Origin: Ensifer sp. WSM1721
Lineage (GTDB): Bacteria; Pseudomonadota; Alphaproteobacteria; Rhizobiales; Rhizobiaceae
Length of the DNA: 64,000 nucleotides
Assembly (NCBI RefSeq): GCF_000513895.2
Contig: NZ_CP165783.1
Location: 1,488,001 to 1,552,000, forward strand
Direction of reading: 5' to 3'
Position 1 is the stretch's first letter. Each line of letters opens with the position of its first letter. Below, in pieces: positions 28,544 to 36,872 of this stretch. Below the pieces are notes generated by a model, which searched no databases, had not been told where the DNA came from, and worked only from the letters and a program-made list of their open reading frames with translations. The position numbers and the translations under genes were made by a program.

Positions 28544-28650
28544 CTACAGCGCCGTGCGTCTTTTCGGACGCACAAAGGACGCTGTAGCACTTTGAATGGC
28601 TGCATGTTTTTGTCCTTAAATCGGGTACGATTTAAGGAAACATGCAGTAG
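28544..28650 (+). repeat. RIME1-type element, copy 2
   Basis: 107 bp with two palindromes: CTACAGCG...CGCTGTAG (28544-28587), whose inner stem pairs TGCGTC with GACGCA, and CTGCATGTTT...AAACATGCAG (28600-28647) around TCCTTAAATCG...CGATTTAAGGA. It differs from the reverse complement of copy 3 at only two positions. Confidence 0.85.
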
Positions 28651-28808
28651 CGTTCAATGAAGCCCGAGACCACCGGGATAGATCATACGATTAACGTGCA
28701 TTCTGGAGGGAGCACGCTTCTATCGAGCCGCACTCGCGGAACAAGCCCGACGCATGGTCCGTTTTCTTGCGTGCCAAGAGCATCGCGACCGCAACTTGGT
28801 CGAGCGAA

Positions 28809-28843
28809 GAAGCCTCCGTGTGCCATTGCACATGTGAGGCTTC
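28809..28843. repeat. Nested hairpin between the RIME copies
   Basis: GAAGCCTC (28809-28816) pairs with GAGGCTTC (28836-28843), and inside it TGTGC pairs with GCACA around a four-base loop. There is no T-run, so a terminator role is doubtful. Confidence 0.45.
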
Positions 28844-28851
28844 GTTATGCG

Positions 28852-28958
28852 CTACTGCATGTTTCCTTAAATCGTACCCGATTTAAGGACAAAAACATGC
28901 AGCAATTCAAAGTGCTACAGCGTCCTTTGTGCGTCTGAAAAGACGCACGGCGCTGTAG
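28852..28958 (-). repeat. RIME1-type element, copy 3 (inverted)
   Basis: 107 bp in reverse orientation to copy 2 and about 98% identical to it, ending 28 bp before the TauE-like gene. Copies 2 and 3 together form a large inverted repeat with a 201 bp centre. Confidence 0.85.
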
Positions 28959-28986
28959 GCCAAACGATTCATAAGCGGAGCCTCTC

Positions 28987-29763
28987 ATGGAAGAATTTCT
29001 ACTGTTCGCGGCAGTCGGGTTTCTGGCCCAGGCGGTCGACGGTGCTCTTGGGATGGCCTACGGCGTGATCTCCTCGACGGTGCTCCTCGCCTTCGGCGTG
29101 CCACCGGCGCAAGCATCGGCATCCGCTCATGCTGCGGAACTGTTCACCACCGCCGCTTCTGGATCGGCTCATCTTTATCATCGCAACATCGACTGGAAAC
29201 TGTTCCGGCGGCTGATCCCCTTCGGTGTCTGCGGGAGTATGCTCGGCGCCTTCGTCGTCACCTCGTTTGACGGAGATCAGGTAAAGCCGTTCGTGACAGC
29301 CTATCTCGCCGTCATCGGGAGCTGGCTCTTATATCGGTCGTTCTATCGTATTCCCACCAACCCGGTGAAACTGAGGATCGTAGCGCCGCTCGGCGCAACC
29401 GCCGGATTCCTGGATGCGGCAGGCGGAGGCGGCTGGGGTCCTGTCGCCACCACCGGTCTGCTCGGCGCGGGCGGCCAGCCGCGTTTGGTCATCGGCACCG
29501 TCAATGCGAGCGAGTTCCTGATTGCCCTTTCAGTGTCGCTGAGCTTCCTCGCCACGATCGTGACCGGTCACTGGGTGGAAGCCGGCGAATTCCGCGATTA
29601 TCTGACCTCCGTAGGCGGGCTGATCGTCGGGGGCGTTTTAGCAGCGCCACTGGCTGGCTGGATGGTCAAGACATTACGGGAGAAAATGCTCCTGCGGCTT
29701 GTCGGATCCCTGATCACGCTTTTGGCCGGCTACCAGACCCTCGAACTGACCGGAGCGCTGTGA
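28987..29763 (+). CDS. TauE/SafE-family membrane permease
   Basis: 258 aa, about eight hydrophobic segments. The two family repeats begin FLAQAVDGALGMAYGVISST and FLDAAGGGGWGPVATTGLLG. The family covers sulfite, sulfoacetate and other organic or inorganic sulfur anion exporters in the inner membrane; the real substrate is not shown here. GCGGAG lies upstream of ATG 28987, directly after RIME copy 3. It stands alone and converges on the DUF899 gene. Confidence 0.9.
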   Translation: MEEFLLFAAVGFLAQAVDGALGMAYGVISSTVLLAFGVPPAQASASAHAAELFTTAASGSAHLYHRNIDWKLFRRLIPFGVCGSMLGAFVVTSFDGDQVKPFVTAYLAVIGSWLLYRSFYRIPTNPVKLRIVAPLGATAGFLDAAGGGGWGPVATTGLLGAGGQPRLVIGTVNASEFLIALSVSLSFLATIVTGHWVEAGEFRDYLTSVGGLIVGGVLAAPLAGWMVKTLREKMLLRLVGSLITLLAGYQTLELTGAL

Positions 29764-29912
29764 GCGGCCTTCGGTTCGCCTCAAACGACGCCACCGCGTT
29801 CCCGATTTCGTTCTGCGGGCGAGTGTGTGCCATGCGCGGCCCTGTTGGCGCGGCCGATCGCGGACCCCTTAGACCGGCTGTCGCCGCCCGTCGCATCCGC
29901 CGAAGGCCGGCC

Positions 29913-30707
29913 TCATCCTTTCGTGCTCGGGTTTTGGTTCCGGAACGCCGCCTCTCCGGCGTCCGACACCTCGACCCACTTTTCGTCGGGCGCTGCGTCT
30001 GCGACGTAGCTGTCGTGCCAGTTCCACCACTTGTAGGTTGGCGTCTGAGGATAGCCCTCGGGAGAGTCCTCCCAGACCTCCTGCCGGCCGAGCGGCGTGA
30101 TGTCCAGGTAGTTCCAGGTGCTCCCCATTTGCTCATCGCCGCGGTTGTTGATGAAATAGGTCCGGAACACGCGGTCGCCGTCGCGGTAGAACACGTTGGT
30201 GCCGTGCCACTCGTCCACGCCGAAGTCGGCGTCGAACCTGTCCGTGATGGTAAACCACGGCATCTCCCAGCCCATCCGCGCCTTCAGCCGCGCGATGTCC
30301 GCCTGAGGTGCACGCGAGACGAAGACGAGGGTGGTGTCGCGGGCGTTCAGATGCGCGACATGGGCGACCTGGTCGGCCACCATGGAGCAGCCTCGACAGG
30401 CGTGGTCGGGCCAGCCGAACACGCCCGGCTCGAAGAAGGCGCGGTAGACGATCAACTGGCGCCGACCTTCGAACAGATCGATGAGGCTCACTTTGCCCTG
30501 AGGTCCCTCGAAGGCATAGGTCTTCTCCACGGCCATCCACGGCATTCGCCGCCGCTCGGCGGCCAACGCGTCACGGGCGCGGGTCAGGGCCTTTTCCTTC
30601 ACGAGCAGCTCGTTTCGGGCGGCCTCCCACTCCTGCGGCGATACGACCGGCGGTGTATGCATGACAGGCTGTCCGCCCTTCCGTCCGCTCTCGGCTGATG
30701 TAGGCAT
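29913..30707 (-). CDS. DUF899 thioredoxin-like protein
   Basis: 264 aa. Typical of DUF899: an N-terminal helical part (PPVVSPQEWEAARNELLVKE), then a thioredoxin-fold core with YRAFFEPGVFGWPDHACRGC, where CRGCS is a CxxC-type site, and FYRDGDRVFRTYFINNRGDE, TWNYLDITPLGRQEVWED. Family members are cytoplasmic and their reaction is not known. GAGGAGG lies eight bases before the ATG. It is monocistronic. Confidence 0.9.
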   Translation of the reverse strand: MPTSAESGRKGGQPVMHTPPVVSPQEWEAARNELLVKEKALTRARDALAAERRRMPWMAVEKTYAFEGPQGKVSLIDLFEGRRQLIVYRAFFEPGVFGWPDHACRGCSMVADQVAHVAHLNARDTTLVFVSRAPQADIARLKARMGWEMPWFTITDRFDADFGVDEWHGTNVFYRDGDRVFRTYFINNRGDEQMGSTWNYLDITPLGRQEVWEDSPEGYPQTPTYKWWNWHDSYVADAAPDEKWVEVSDAGEAAFRNQNPSTKG

Positions 30708-30972
30708 GGCTCAGACCTCCTCGTTTGGGCGAATTTTCGCAGCTCATTGCTCATTTTGGTCGTGAGCTAGTTTCGCACCGGAATGGGATCGGTGGGAGTA
30801 ACAAGTGTGGCGGTATTACGCGGAAGTCGCCGATACACGGTGCATTTCTTTGTGAAGCGGTGTCGGCCCGGGGCTGCGGGAATGCCGCCTGATCATCACA
30901 CCGGCCGACGCGGGCTGCCCCTTCTGCTGTTCCCTGCGCCCTCTGAAAGAGGCGCTCTCCCGCGGCTCCCGA

Positions 30973-32985
30973 TTAGGATGCAGTGCGTGTGCGCCCGAAA
31001 GCACGCAGCAACAGGTTCACGGACACGGCGACCTTGTCGATATCGGGAATGTCTCGGGAATAGCGTCCGGTGTAGAGCTTGATGATCATCCTGTCCCGCT
31101 CGAACCCGCGCAGATCGAAATGCAAGTGAAGGTAATATCGCCGCTCGTCGCCCGAGCGGGTGATGTCCCCGCGCCTCTGGGTCACCTGCTTCAGCTCCGC
31201 TTCGAGGGGCGCGAAGCCTTCGAGCTTCAAGATGACGCGAGTCGATTTGAACCGCGCCTGCGTCGGAACCGCAACCACCGCCTTGTCCAGGGAAAGGCTT
31301 ACCAGGCGCCCGCCGGTGCCGTCGACGTCCACCGCCTCGTCGAGCCGGAAGGCCTGGAGCAACCGCCGCGGTTTCTCGAAACAAATAAGCGAAGCGATGA
31401 CGAGCACGACTATGTTGATCCCCGACCAAAGCACCGCGATCGCCGAAAACGATCCGTTTGTCTGCGCGGTTTCCGGGACGATGTTTATCAGGAGGCCGAG
31501 CGCCGTGACGATAATGAATCCGGCAATCCAGGTGAAAGTATAAGCGTCAAACGCGCGCTCCTCGTTGCCGCTGCCCTTCGGCGTCACCTTGAAGGGCTTG
31601 CCGAACGGCCGCACCAAGCTCGAAAGAACGGTCGGCAGCATGCGGAAGGTCGAAAAAGTGCCGACGGCGCTGGAGACCACCGGCAGGTAGCGCGTCGGCG
31701 TGATCCACAGCATCAGCAGGAAATAGGCCGCCAGGACCGGCACCTGGTTCGAGACGTAGTCGGCGACATCGGTAAAGTAGAGCGGTAGAGCGCCGAACCA
31801 GAGGTAGGCGACCGGGACGAGGAGGATGATGAAGCGGACCAGATATTGAACCAGCCACGACATCGGCAGGAACATGATCCGCTGGAAGAGCGAGAGCCCC
31901 GGCCCGCGCAAGGGGCCATTGTGCAGGTAGAGCGTTTGAATGCCGCCCTGACACCAGCGCTCGCGCTGAACGAAATAGCCGGTGAGGTTCTCGGCGGCCA
32001 GACCCATCGACACCCGTTCGTTGAGATAGCGGGTCTTGTAGCCCCTGTTGAGCATCGAAAGCGTGGTCAACAGGTCTTCGGTGATCGACTCGGTCGGGAA
32101 ACCGCCGATTGCGTCGACCGCCTTGCGGCGGGCGATTGAGCAGGAGCCGCAGCAGAAGCTCACGTTCCAGCCGTCGCGGCTTGGCGCAATCTCGTCGAAG
32201 AACAGGCGCTGCTCGTCGGGCCATATGTTCTCGAGACCGAGATTGGACTGTACCGGATCGACGTTGAAGAAATGTTGCGGTGTCTGCACGATGCCGATCG
32301 TCTCGTCCGAGAAGAAGGGCAATGTGCGCCTGAGAAAGTTGCTATAGGGCACGAAGTCGGCATCGAAGACGGCGATGAAGTCGCCGGAGCTTACGCGCAA
32401 TCCATTGTTCATATTGCCGGCCTTGGCATGCGCGTTGTCGGTCCGCGTCACATGGATTGCGCCGCGCCCTTCGCAGAAAGTCTTGAGCCAGTCGCGCCGG
32501 CCATCGTCGAGCACATAGACCTTGAGCTTGTCCTTCGGATAGTCGAGCGCCAGCGCCCCGACGATCGTTCTTTCGAGAACGTCGAGAGGCTCGTTGTAGG
32601 TGGGTATGAAAACGTCGACGGTCGGCAGCTCGCCGTCCCTTCGTGCGAAGAAGGACTGTCCGAGGCGGTCGGCCTCGACGCTGCGATCGACATAGCGGCT
32701 CATCAGGATGAGAAACAGCATAACCTCGGTGAAGGCGAGGATCTCGACGATGAAGACGATCCACACCCAATAGAAATTGGCGCCGTCATTGGGATAGGGC
32801 AGGACGGTCTCGGTGAAGCGCCAGACCATGTAGCGCAAGGCGACGGCGGCGACGAAGGCGCAGGTGATTGCCCGTGCCCAGGTCCGGTGGCGCGACCAGT
32901 TGAAAGGGCCGAGAAGAAAGAAGGCAACGACCAGCAAGGTCGGCGCCAGCGCTAGAAGAGGTTGAACCACAGGCCTTTGATCCAC
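30973..32985 (-). CDS. bgsA: Mixed-linkage beta-glucan synthase, cellulose-synthase family
   Basis: About 670 aa inner-membrane GT2 processive synthase. Catalytic motifs are intact: VFIPTYNEP, VLDDGRRDW, FDADFVP, SITEDLLT and QRERWCQGG, between about seven membrane helices. The C-terminal ~150 residues contain a degenerate PilZ-like stretch (KPRRLLQAFRLDEAV, RLVSLSLDKAVV) without a clean RxxxR and DxSxxG pair; S. meliloti BgsA likewise lacks standard PilZ yet binds c-di-GMP by its C-terminus. The GTG start at 32985 gives a 34 bp overlap with bgsB; GTG at 32970 is an alternative. The product should be a (1,3)(1,4)-beta-glucan. Confidence 0.88.
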   Translation of the reverse strand: MDQRPVVQPLLALAPTLLVVAFFLLGPFNWSRHRTWARAITCAFVAAVALRYMVWRFTETVLPYPNDGANFYWVWIVFIVEILAFTEVMLFLILMSRYVDRSVEADRLGQSFFARRDGELPTVDVFIPTYNEPLDVLERTIVGALALDYPKDKLKVYVLDDGRRDWLKTFCEGRGAIHVTRTDNAHAKAGNMNNGLRVSSGDFIAVFDADFVPYSNFLRRTLPFFSDETIGIVQTPQHFFNVDPVQSNLGLENIWPDEQRLFFDEIAPSRDGWNVSFCCGSCSIARRKAVDAIGGFPTESITEDLLTTLSMLNRGYKTRYLNERVSMGLAAENLTGYFVQRERWCQGGIQTLYLHNGPLRGPGLSLFQRIMFLPMSWLVQYLVRFIILLVPVAYLWFGALPLYFTDVADYVSNQVPVLAAYFLLMLWITPTRYLPVVSSAVGTFSTFRMLPTVLSSLVRPFGKPFKVTPKGSGNEERAFDAYTFTWIAGFIIVTALGLLINIVPETAQTNGSFSAIAVLWSGINIVVLVIASLICFEKPRRLLQAFRLDEAVDVDGTGGRLVSLSLDKAVVAVPTQARFKSTRVILKLEGFAPLEAELKQVTQRRGDITRSGDERRYYLHLHFDLRGFERDRMIIKLYTGRYSRDIPDIDKVAVSVNLLLRAFGRTRTAS

Positions 32986-34184
32986 TGCGTGAGCCGGAGG
33001 TTATGCTTGGAAATGCGCACCTGCGCCGTCCGTCCCACTTGGCAGAAATTGGCGAAGTCGCTGCTGAGGGCGGACGGCGGCAGCAGGATGCGAATCCGGG
33101 CATTGCGCTCGTCGGTTTCAGGCTCGTCGGCGGCAAGCGAGTCCTTTTCGACGACGGCGGAGGAACCTTTGACCGCTTGCACCTGACCCTTGAAGACATC
33201 TGCGCGTCCGAAGAGCCGGACCTCCGCTTCGCGACCGGGATAGATTTCGTCGTAGTCGACCTCCGGAACGAGGATGTCGACGAACAGTTCACGACAATCG
33301 AGGATGCGCATCATCTCGTTGTTCAAGACGACATTGGAGCCGCTGACGATGCTCCTGCTCCAGATGACGCCATCGAATGGGGAGGGGATCGTTGCCGATT
33401 CGAGACTGCGAACCCGCCTCTTCTCCTCGGCGAGTTGCTGCGCGGCCTGGCTTGCCCTCGCCTCGTTCTCGGCTATGCGCGTATTGAGATCGCCGATGCG
33501 TACAAGCACCTCGTCCTGGCGTTGGCGGGAATAGGGCACATCGTTCTGGCCGTCGCCGAGGACGAATATGCCCTGGCGCACGGCGTCGAGGCGTTGCCGC
33601 AGCAATTCCACGGTCAAGTTGCTGATCTCGAGTTCGCCGCCGGTGGCCGCACCGGCTGCTTCCGCCGCTTCCACCATCTTGCGGGTGAAGATCCCCTTCG
33701 ACTCCAGTTCCTGCCGACGGTCGAGATCGACCTTTGCCACGACATCCTGCGCGCGCGACACCTCGACTCGTTTCTGCAGAATCCGGAGCTCGCGTTCGAG
33801 ACTGGCGACTGTCGCGTTCTGGAAGATGTCGAGCCGACCCGCCAATTCGTCGCGGAATCGGACGAGTTCGTTCCGCTCCTGTCGCAGTGCCGCGACACGC
33901 TCGACGGCGGTGCGGTGATCGGCCCGCAGCGACGCAAGAATTGCCCTGTTGACACGCGTATTGCTGATGATGGCGAGTGTTTCCCCCTCTGTCACCGGGG
34001 TTCCGATCTTGGGCGCCGGCCTCGTGATCTCACCGTCGATCGGCGCGTTTATGACGGCGAAGCGCGCGTTGACCGTTCCATCAAGGCTGGTAAAGCCCGT
34101 CAATCCAGGCAGCAGCACGACAGTTGCGAGCGCCACGAGCAGGATGCCCACGGTGATACGTGTGAGCCGATGATTGAGGATCAT
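32952..34184 (-). CDS. bgsB: HlyD-like membrane fusion protein, partner of beta-glucan synthase
   Basis: 410 aa. One N-terminal membrane helix (ITVGILLVALATVVLLPGL) leads to a periplasmic part with a lipoyl-like half (INAPIDGEITRPAPKIGTPV), long coiled coils (about 85-145 and 220-265) and the second lipoyl half (TIPSPFDGVIWSRSIVSGS), with the beta-barrel after it. This is the membrane-fusion-protein plan. The order MFP then synthase matches the bgsBA operon of S. meliloti. GAGGGGG precedes the ATG. It probably guides the glucan across the periplasm. Confidence 0.87.
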   Translation of the reverse strand: MILNHRLTRITVGILLVALATVVLLPGLTGFTSLDGTVNARFAVINAPIDGEITRPAPKIGTPVTEGETLAIISNTRVNRAILASLRADHRTAVERVAALRQERNELVRFRDELAGRLDIFQNATVASLERELRILQKRVEVSRAQDVVAKVDLDRRQELESKGIFTRKMVEAAEAAGAATGGELEISNLTVELLRQRLDAVRQGIFVLGDGQNDVPYSRQRQDEVLVRIGDLNTRIAENEARASQAAQQLAEEKRRVRSLESATIPSPFDGVIWSRSIVSGSNVVLNNEMMRILDCRELFVDILVPEVDYDEIYPGREAEVRLFGRADVFKGQVQAVKGSSAVVEKDSLAADEPETDERNARIRILLPPSALSSDFANFCQVGRTAQVRISKHNLRLTQWIKGLWFNLF

Positions 34185-34631
34185 GCCGATGGCCCCCTCA
34201 TCATGCCTAAGCGGCCGCGGCGCAATTTCGGACGATGTCTCCTTCCTGCTGACACAAGCGTTCCTCGCGCGATCCTACTACCTGAGCGAGCGCCGGTCTG
34301 CTTTGCCCGGCTATCGATTCAACTTTCCGTCGGGAGTTAGCCGGGGACAACCCTCAAAATTGCCAGTTTCGACGGCGAGTCTTACGAAAACGCGGGTGTG
34401 TGATCGTCCCTGCGCGGTTGCCGATACGCCGCAACGGCAGAGTGGATATCCATATCTCGGTGCGCGACCGGCATTGACCGCGACACCTTCCGCGATAATT
34501 TGTGAATGGACAACTGCGTCGAGACGATATTGACCTGGGTCAAAGCCACGGGCCGCTGGCCGAATAGAACGGAGGCTGGATAGGACCGAGACCCTCGGAC
34601 GAGGCACACGGGAAGCGTATGGAGGACCAGG
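34185..34631. other. 447 bp divergent region bgsBA / GGDEF-EAL
   Basis: It contains the FixK/FNR-type box at 34530-34543 near its right side and the GGAGG ribosome-binding site of the GGDEF-EAL gene at its end. A short antisense ORF track crosses it, but nothing else looks coding. I could not identify the bgs promoter by eye. Confidence 0.5.
34530..34543 (+). promoter_or_regulatory. FixK/FNR-type box upstream of GGDEF-EAL gene
   Basis: TTGACCTGGGTCAA is a perfect dyad of the class TTGAC-N4-GTCAA used by FixK, FnrN and Anr proteins. A -10-like TAGAAC lies at 34564-34569, which puts the box close to the -41.5 position of class II activation, and the start codon is at 34632. Oxygen-dependent control of this c-di-GMP gene is inferred. 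Confidence 0.65.
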
Positions 34632-36317
34632 ATGCCGGACGCGGACGCCACGATGTCTGCTTCATCTCTCGCCGAGAGTGGCTTTATCGCCGATACGGAA
34701 GAGCTCGTCTCTCTGTATGACGAGAGCTTCCACCTCGTCGACTGCTCGGCGACGCACAGGAAAACATACGCTGTCGATTCCCTTGTCGAAACGACCCTCT
34801 GGCACATCTATCCAGAGCTGCTGGCGCCCGGTCCGAAGTCCGCCGTCGAATTCGTCGCCGCAAGCGGACTGCCGCGCACCGTCGAGATCGCCGATGTTGC
34901 GACCGGAAGTCGTCGCACTCTCATCATCTTTCGCAGCGCCCGCGGCATCGGCGTCAGTGAATCGGACCGGAGTTCCACCTGCCGCGAGACGTCGAGCCAG
35001 AGCGAAAGCGACCGCGCACTTCTCCTTCACCAGGCGACCCACGACGTCCTGACCGGGCTGCCGAACCGGCGGCAATTCAGCGATCAATTGCGCAGCGCGT
35101 TGCCCGTGCCAGGGGTCGCGCGGCTGGCCCTCATGCAAATCGATCTCGATGATTTCAAGCCGGTCAACGACACGCTCGGCCACGGCGCCGGCGATATCGT
35201 CCTCAAGATGGCGGCGGAACGGATCAAGAGCGTGCTCGGGGATCGGGAGGTCGCGTATCGGCTGGCGGGCGACGAGTTCGCCGTCATCCAGTGGCGATCG
35301 GATCAGCCACGCGAGGCCGAGCGTCTGGCCGACGCGCTCGTCAACGCCTTCAGGGCACCATTCATCGTCGACGGCATCACCGTCTTTGTCGGTGCGAGCG
35401 TCGGCATAGCCGTCGCGCCCAACGACGGGAACGAGGTCGAGCACTTGATGAAGGCCGCGGACATCGCGCTCTACGCGGCAAAGAAGGATGGCCGCAGCCG
35501 GGCAAGGACCTTCACGCGCTCGATGCTGATCGTGCTCGAACAGCGGGAAATGTTGCGTCGAAGCCTGCGCACCGCGCTTCAGGAGGGACAGTTCTTCATC
35601 GAGTACCAACCGTTCGCAAGGCCCACCTCCTCCTCGATCGTCGGCTTCGAAGCGCTTCTGCGGTGGCGTCACCCCCTGGTGGGCGACATTCCGCCGAACG
35701 TTTTCATTCCCATGGCCGAAGCGGACGGCCTGATGAGCGAAATCGGCCAATGGCTGCTGGAGCGGGCCTGCCGGGCGGCCATGACTTGGCCGCCGCACTA
35801 CACGATCGCCGTAAATCTCTCTCCGGCGGAATTCCTGCAGGAGGGCCTTACGGATCGCGTGGCCCAGACCCTCGATCTCGTCGGAATCCGGGCTGATCGG
35901 CTCGAACTCGAGATCACCGAATCGGTACTCCTGGAACGAACGATCAACAATCTCGACACCCTCAATACCCTGAACCTTCTCGGCGTCCAGATCTCTCTTG
36001 ACGACTTCGGAACCTACTATTCCTCGCTGAGCTACCTGAAGAATTTCCCGTTCGATACGATCAAGATCGACCAGTACTTCATCAAGGACCTCGAGAGGGA
36101 CGAGAAAAGCCAGACGATCGTGCGCTCCATCATCGGATTGGCTCATGGCCTCGGCATGCATGTCACCGCCGAAGGGGTGGAGACCAAGGCTCAGGCAGAG
36201 TGGCTGCAGAAGGAGGGATGCGACCGCTTGCAGGGATTCCATCTCGGCTTTCCGATGCCGGCAGAGGCGATCGGCGAATTTCTCGGCAGGACGGCGGCCG
36301 TTCCATTTGCCCATTAA
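34632..36317 (+). CDS. GGDEF-EAL c-di-GMP turnover protein
   Basis: 561 aa, no membrane helix. Residues 1-130 are a short sensor-like region, possibly a reduced PAS. The GGDEF domain (about 131-290) has DLDDF at 171-175 and AGDEF at 212-216 in place of GGDEF, with no RxxD I-site. The EAL domain (about 305-555) looks complete: E340-A-L, N395, E427, DD457-458, K478 and E514. The protein is therefore probably mainly a c-di-GMP phosphodiesterase with a regulatory or weak cyclase domain; AGDEF variants can be active. GGAGG precedes the ATG. The FixK-type box upstream suggests oxygen control. Confidence 0.92.
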   Translation: MPDADATMSASSLAESGFIADTEELVSLYDESFHLVDCSATHRKTYAVDSLVETTLWHIYPELLAPGPKSAVEFVAASGLPRTVEIADVATGSRRTLIIFRSARGIGVSESDRSSTCRETSSQSESDRALLLHQATHDVLTGLPNRRQFSDQLRSALPVPGVARLALMQIDLDDFKPVNDTLGHGAGDIVLKMAAERIKSVLGDREVAYRLAGDEFAVIQWRSDQPREAERLADALVNAFRAPFIVDGITVFVGASVGIAVAPNDGNEVEHLMKAADIALYAAKKDGRSRARTFTRSMLIVLEQREMLRRSLRTALQEGQFFIEYQPFARPTSSSIVGFEALLRWRHPLVGDIPPNVFIPMAEADGLMSEIGQWLLERACRAAMTWPPHYTIAVNLSPAEFLQEGLTDRVAQTLDLVGIRADRLELEITESVLLERTINNLDTLNTLNLLGVQISLDDFGTYYSSLSYLKNFPFDTIKIDQYFIKDLERDEKSQTIVRSIIGLAHGLGMHVTAEGVETKAQAEWLQKEGCDRLQGFHLGFPMPAEAIGEFLGRTAAVPFAH

Positions 36318-36353
36318 CATCGTGTCGAGTTTCGCATGCGAAGGAGGAGAGAC

Positions 36354-36872
36354 ATGGCCGTAGCCGAACAAGAGCGAGCGGAAGCGCCCTTCGAACCCCT
36401 GCTCCAATTCGAGATGGAAATGGGAACCTTTCTTTCGGACTGGCAGCATTGCGACCAGTTGTCGACCTTCATGGCACGGATGATCAGTCACAACCGGGCG
36501 GATCCCGTCCGGCATTCGAATTTCTTCTCGTCCGCGCTCAACGAACTCCTGGAGGTGTCCTTTCGCGGCGCTTCGCCGGACGGCCAGATTGGCTGCGCCG
36601 TCTTTCGTCAGGGGTCGACCGAGCGAGTGAGGCTCACTTTCTCGTGCCCGCCCGGCCAGCGGCAGTTCTATCGCGAAGCGGTATCGAAAACCCGCAGGGG
36701 AAACGCCTACGCTCGCTATCTCGATGCGATTTCAACCGATTTCGCACCGAGCCGGGAGGCCGTTCTTCTGGATCTGGCGATCAATTTCGATGCCGAGATT
36801 CACCTGGAGGAGAACGACCCGCCGGCGATAACCCTCGTCGTCGACCTGCCACTTGAAGGAATGGTGAGTTGA
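36354..36872 (+). CDS. Degenerate slr1658-type (SiaB-like) regulator, pseudokinase candidate
   Basis: 172 aa. No database name comes to mind, but it aligns by eye with the kinase-like protein at 40409: DWQHCDQLSTFMARMIS against LGWKHCAMTSDFVAELVA, and ALNELLEVSF against LTNELIENAVKF. The N-box Asn (N74 in the other protein) is Val68 here and the GSGLG loop is missing, so ATP binding is unlikely. AAGGAGGAG precedes ATG 36354, right after a perfect palindrome TTCGCATGCGAA (36331-36342). Its stop overlaps the methyltransferase fusion gene. It probably acts as a binding partner of that protein's STAS-like half. Confidence 0.7.
   Translation: MAVAEQERAEAPFEPLLQFEMEMGTFLSDWQHCDQLSTFMARMISHNRADPVRHSNFFSSALNELLEVSFRGASPDGQIGCAVFRQGSTERVRLTFSCPPGQRQFYREAVSKTRRGNAYARYLDAISTDFAPSREAVLLDLAINFDAEIHLEENDPPAITLVVDLPLEGMVS

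Larger units (their letters stand above)
28399..28986. other. 588 bp intergenic region with inverted RIME pair
   Basis: No credible gene here. It holds RIME copies at 28544-28650 and 28852-28958 in opposite orientation, and a hairpin at 28809-28843 in the 201 bp between them. Short ORFs across it are made of palindrome sequence. The first ~145 bp presumably contain the cupin promoter; the last 28 bp carry the GGAG ribosome-binding site of the TauE-like gene. Confidence 0.7.

Noticed and set aside
28657..28938. 93-codon ORF through the RIME pair
   Set aside because: Largely made of RIME palindrome sequence; no ribosome-binding site and no family resemblance.
28544..28958. Possible CRISPR or insertion-sequence remnant
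   Set aside because: Only two inverted copies with one spacer, no cas genes and no transposase; the two-palindrome build is that of a RIME.
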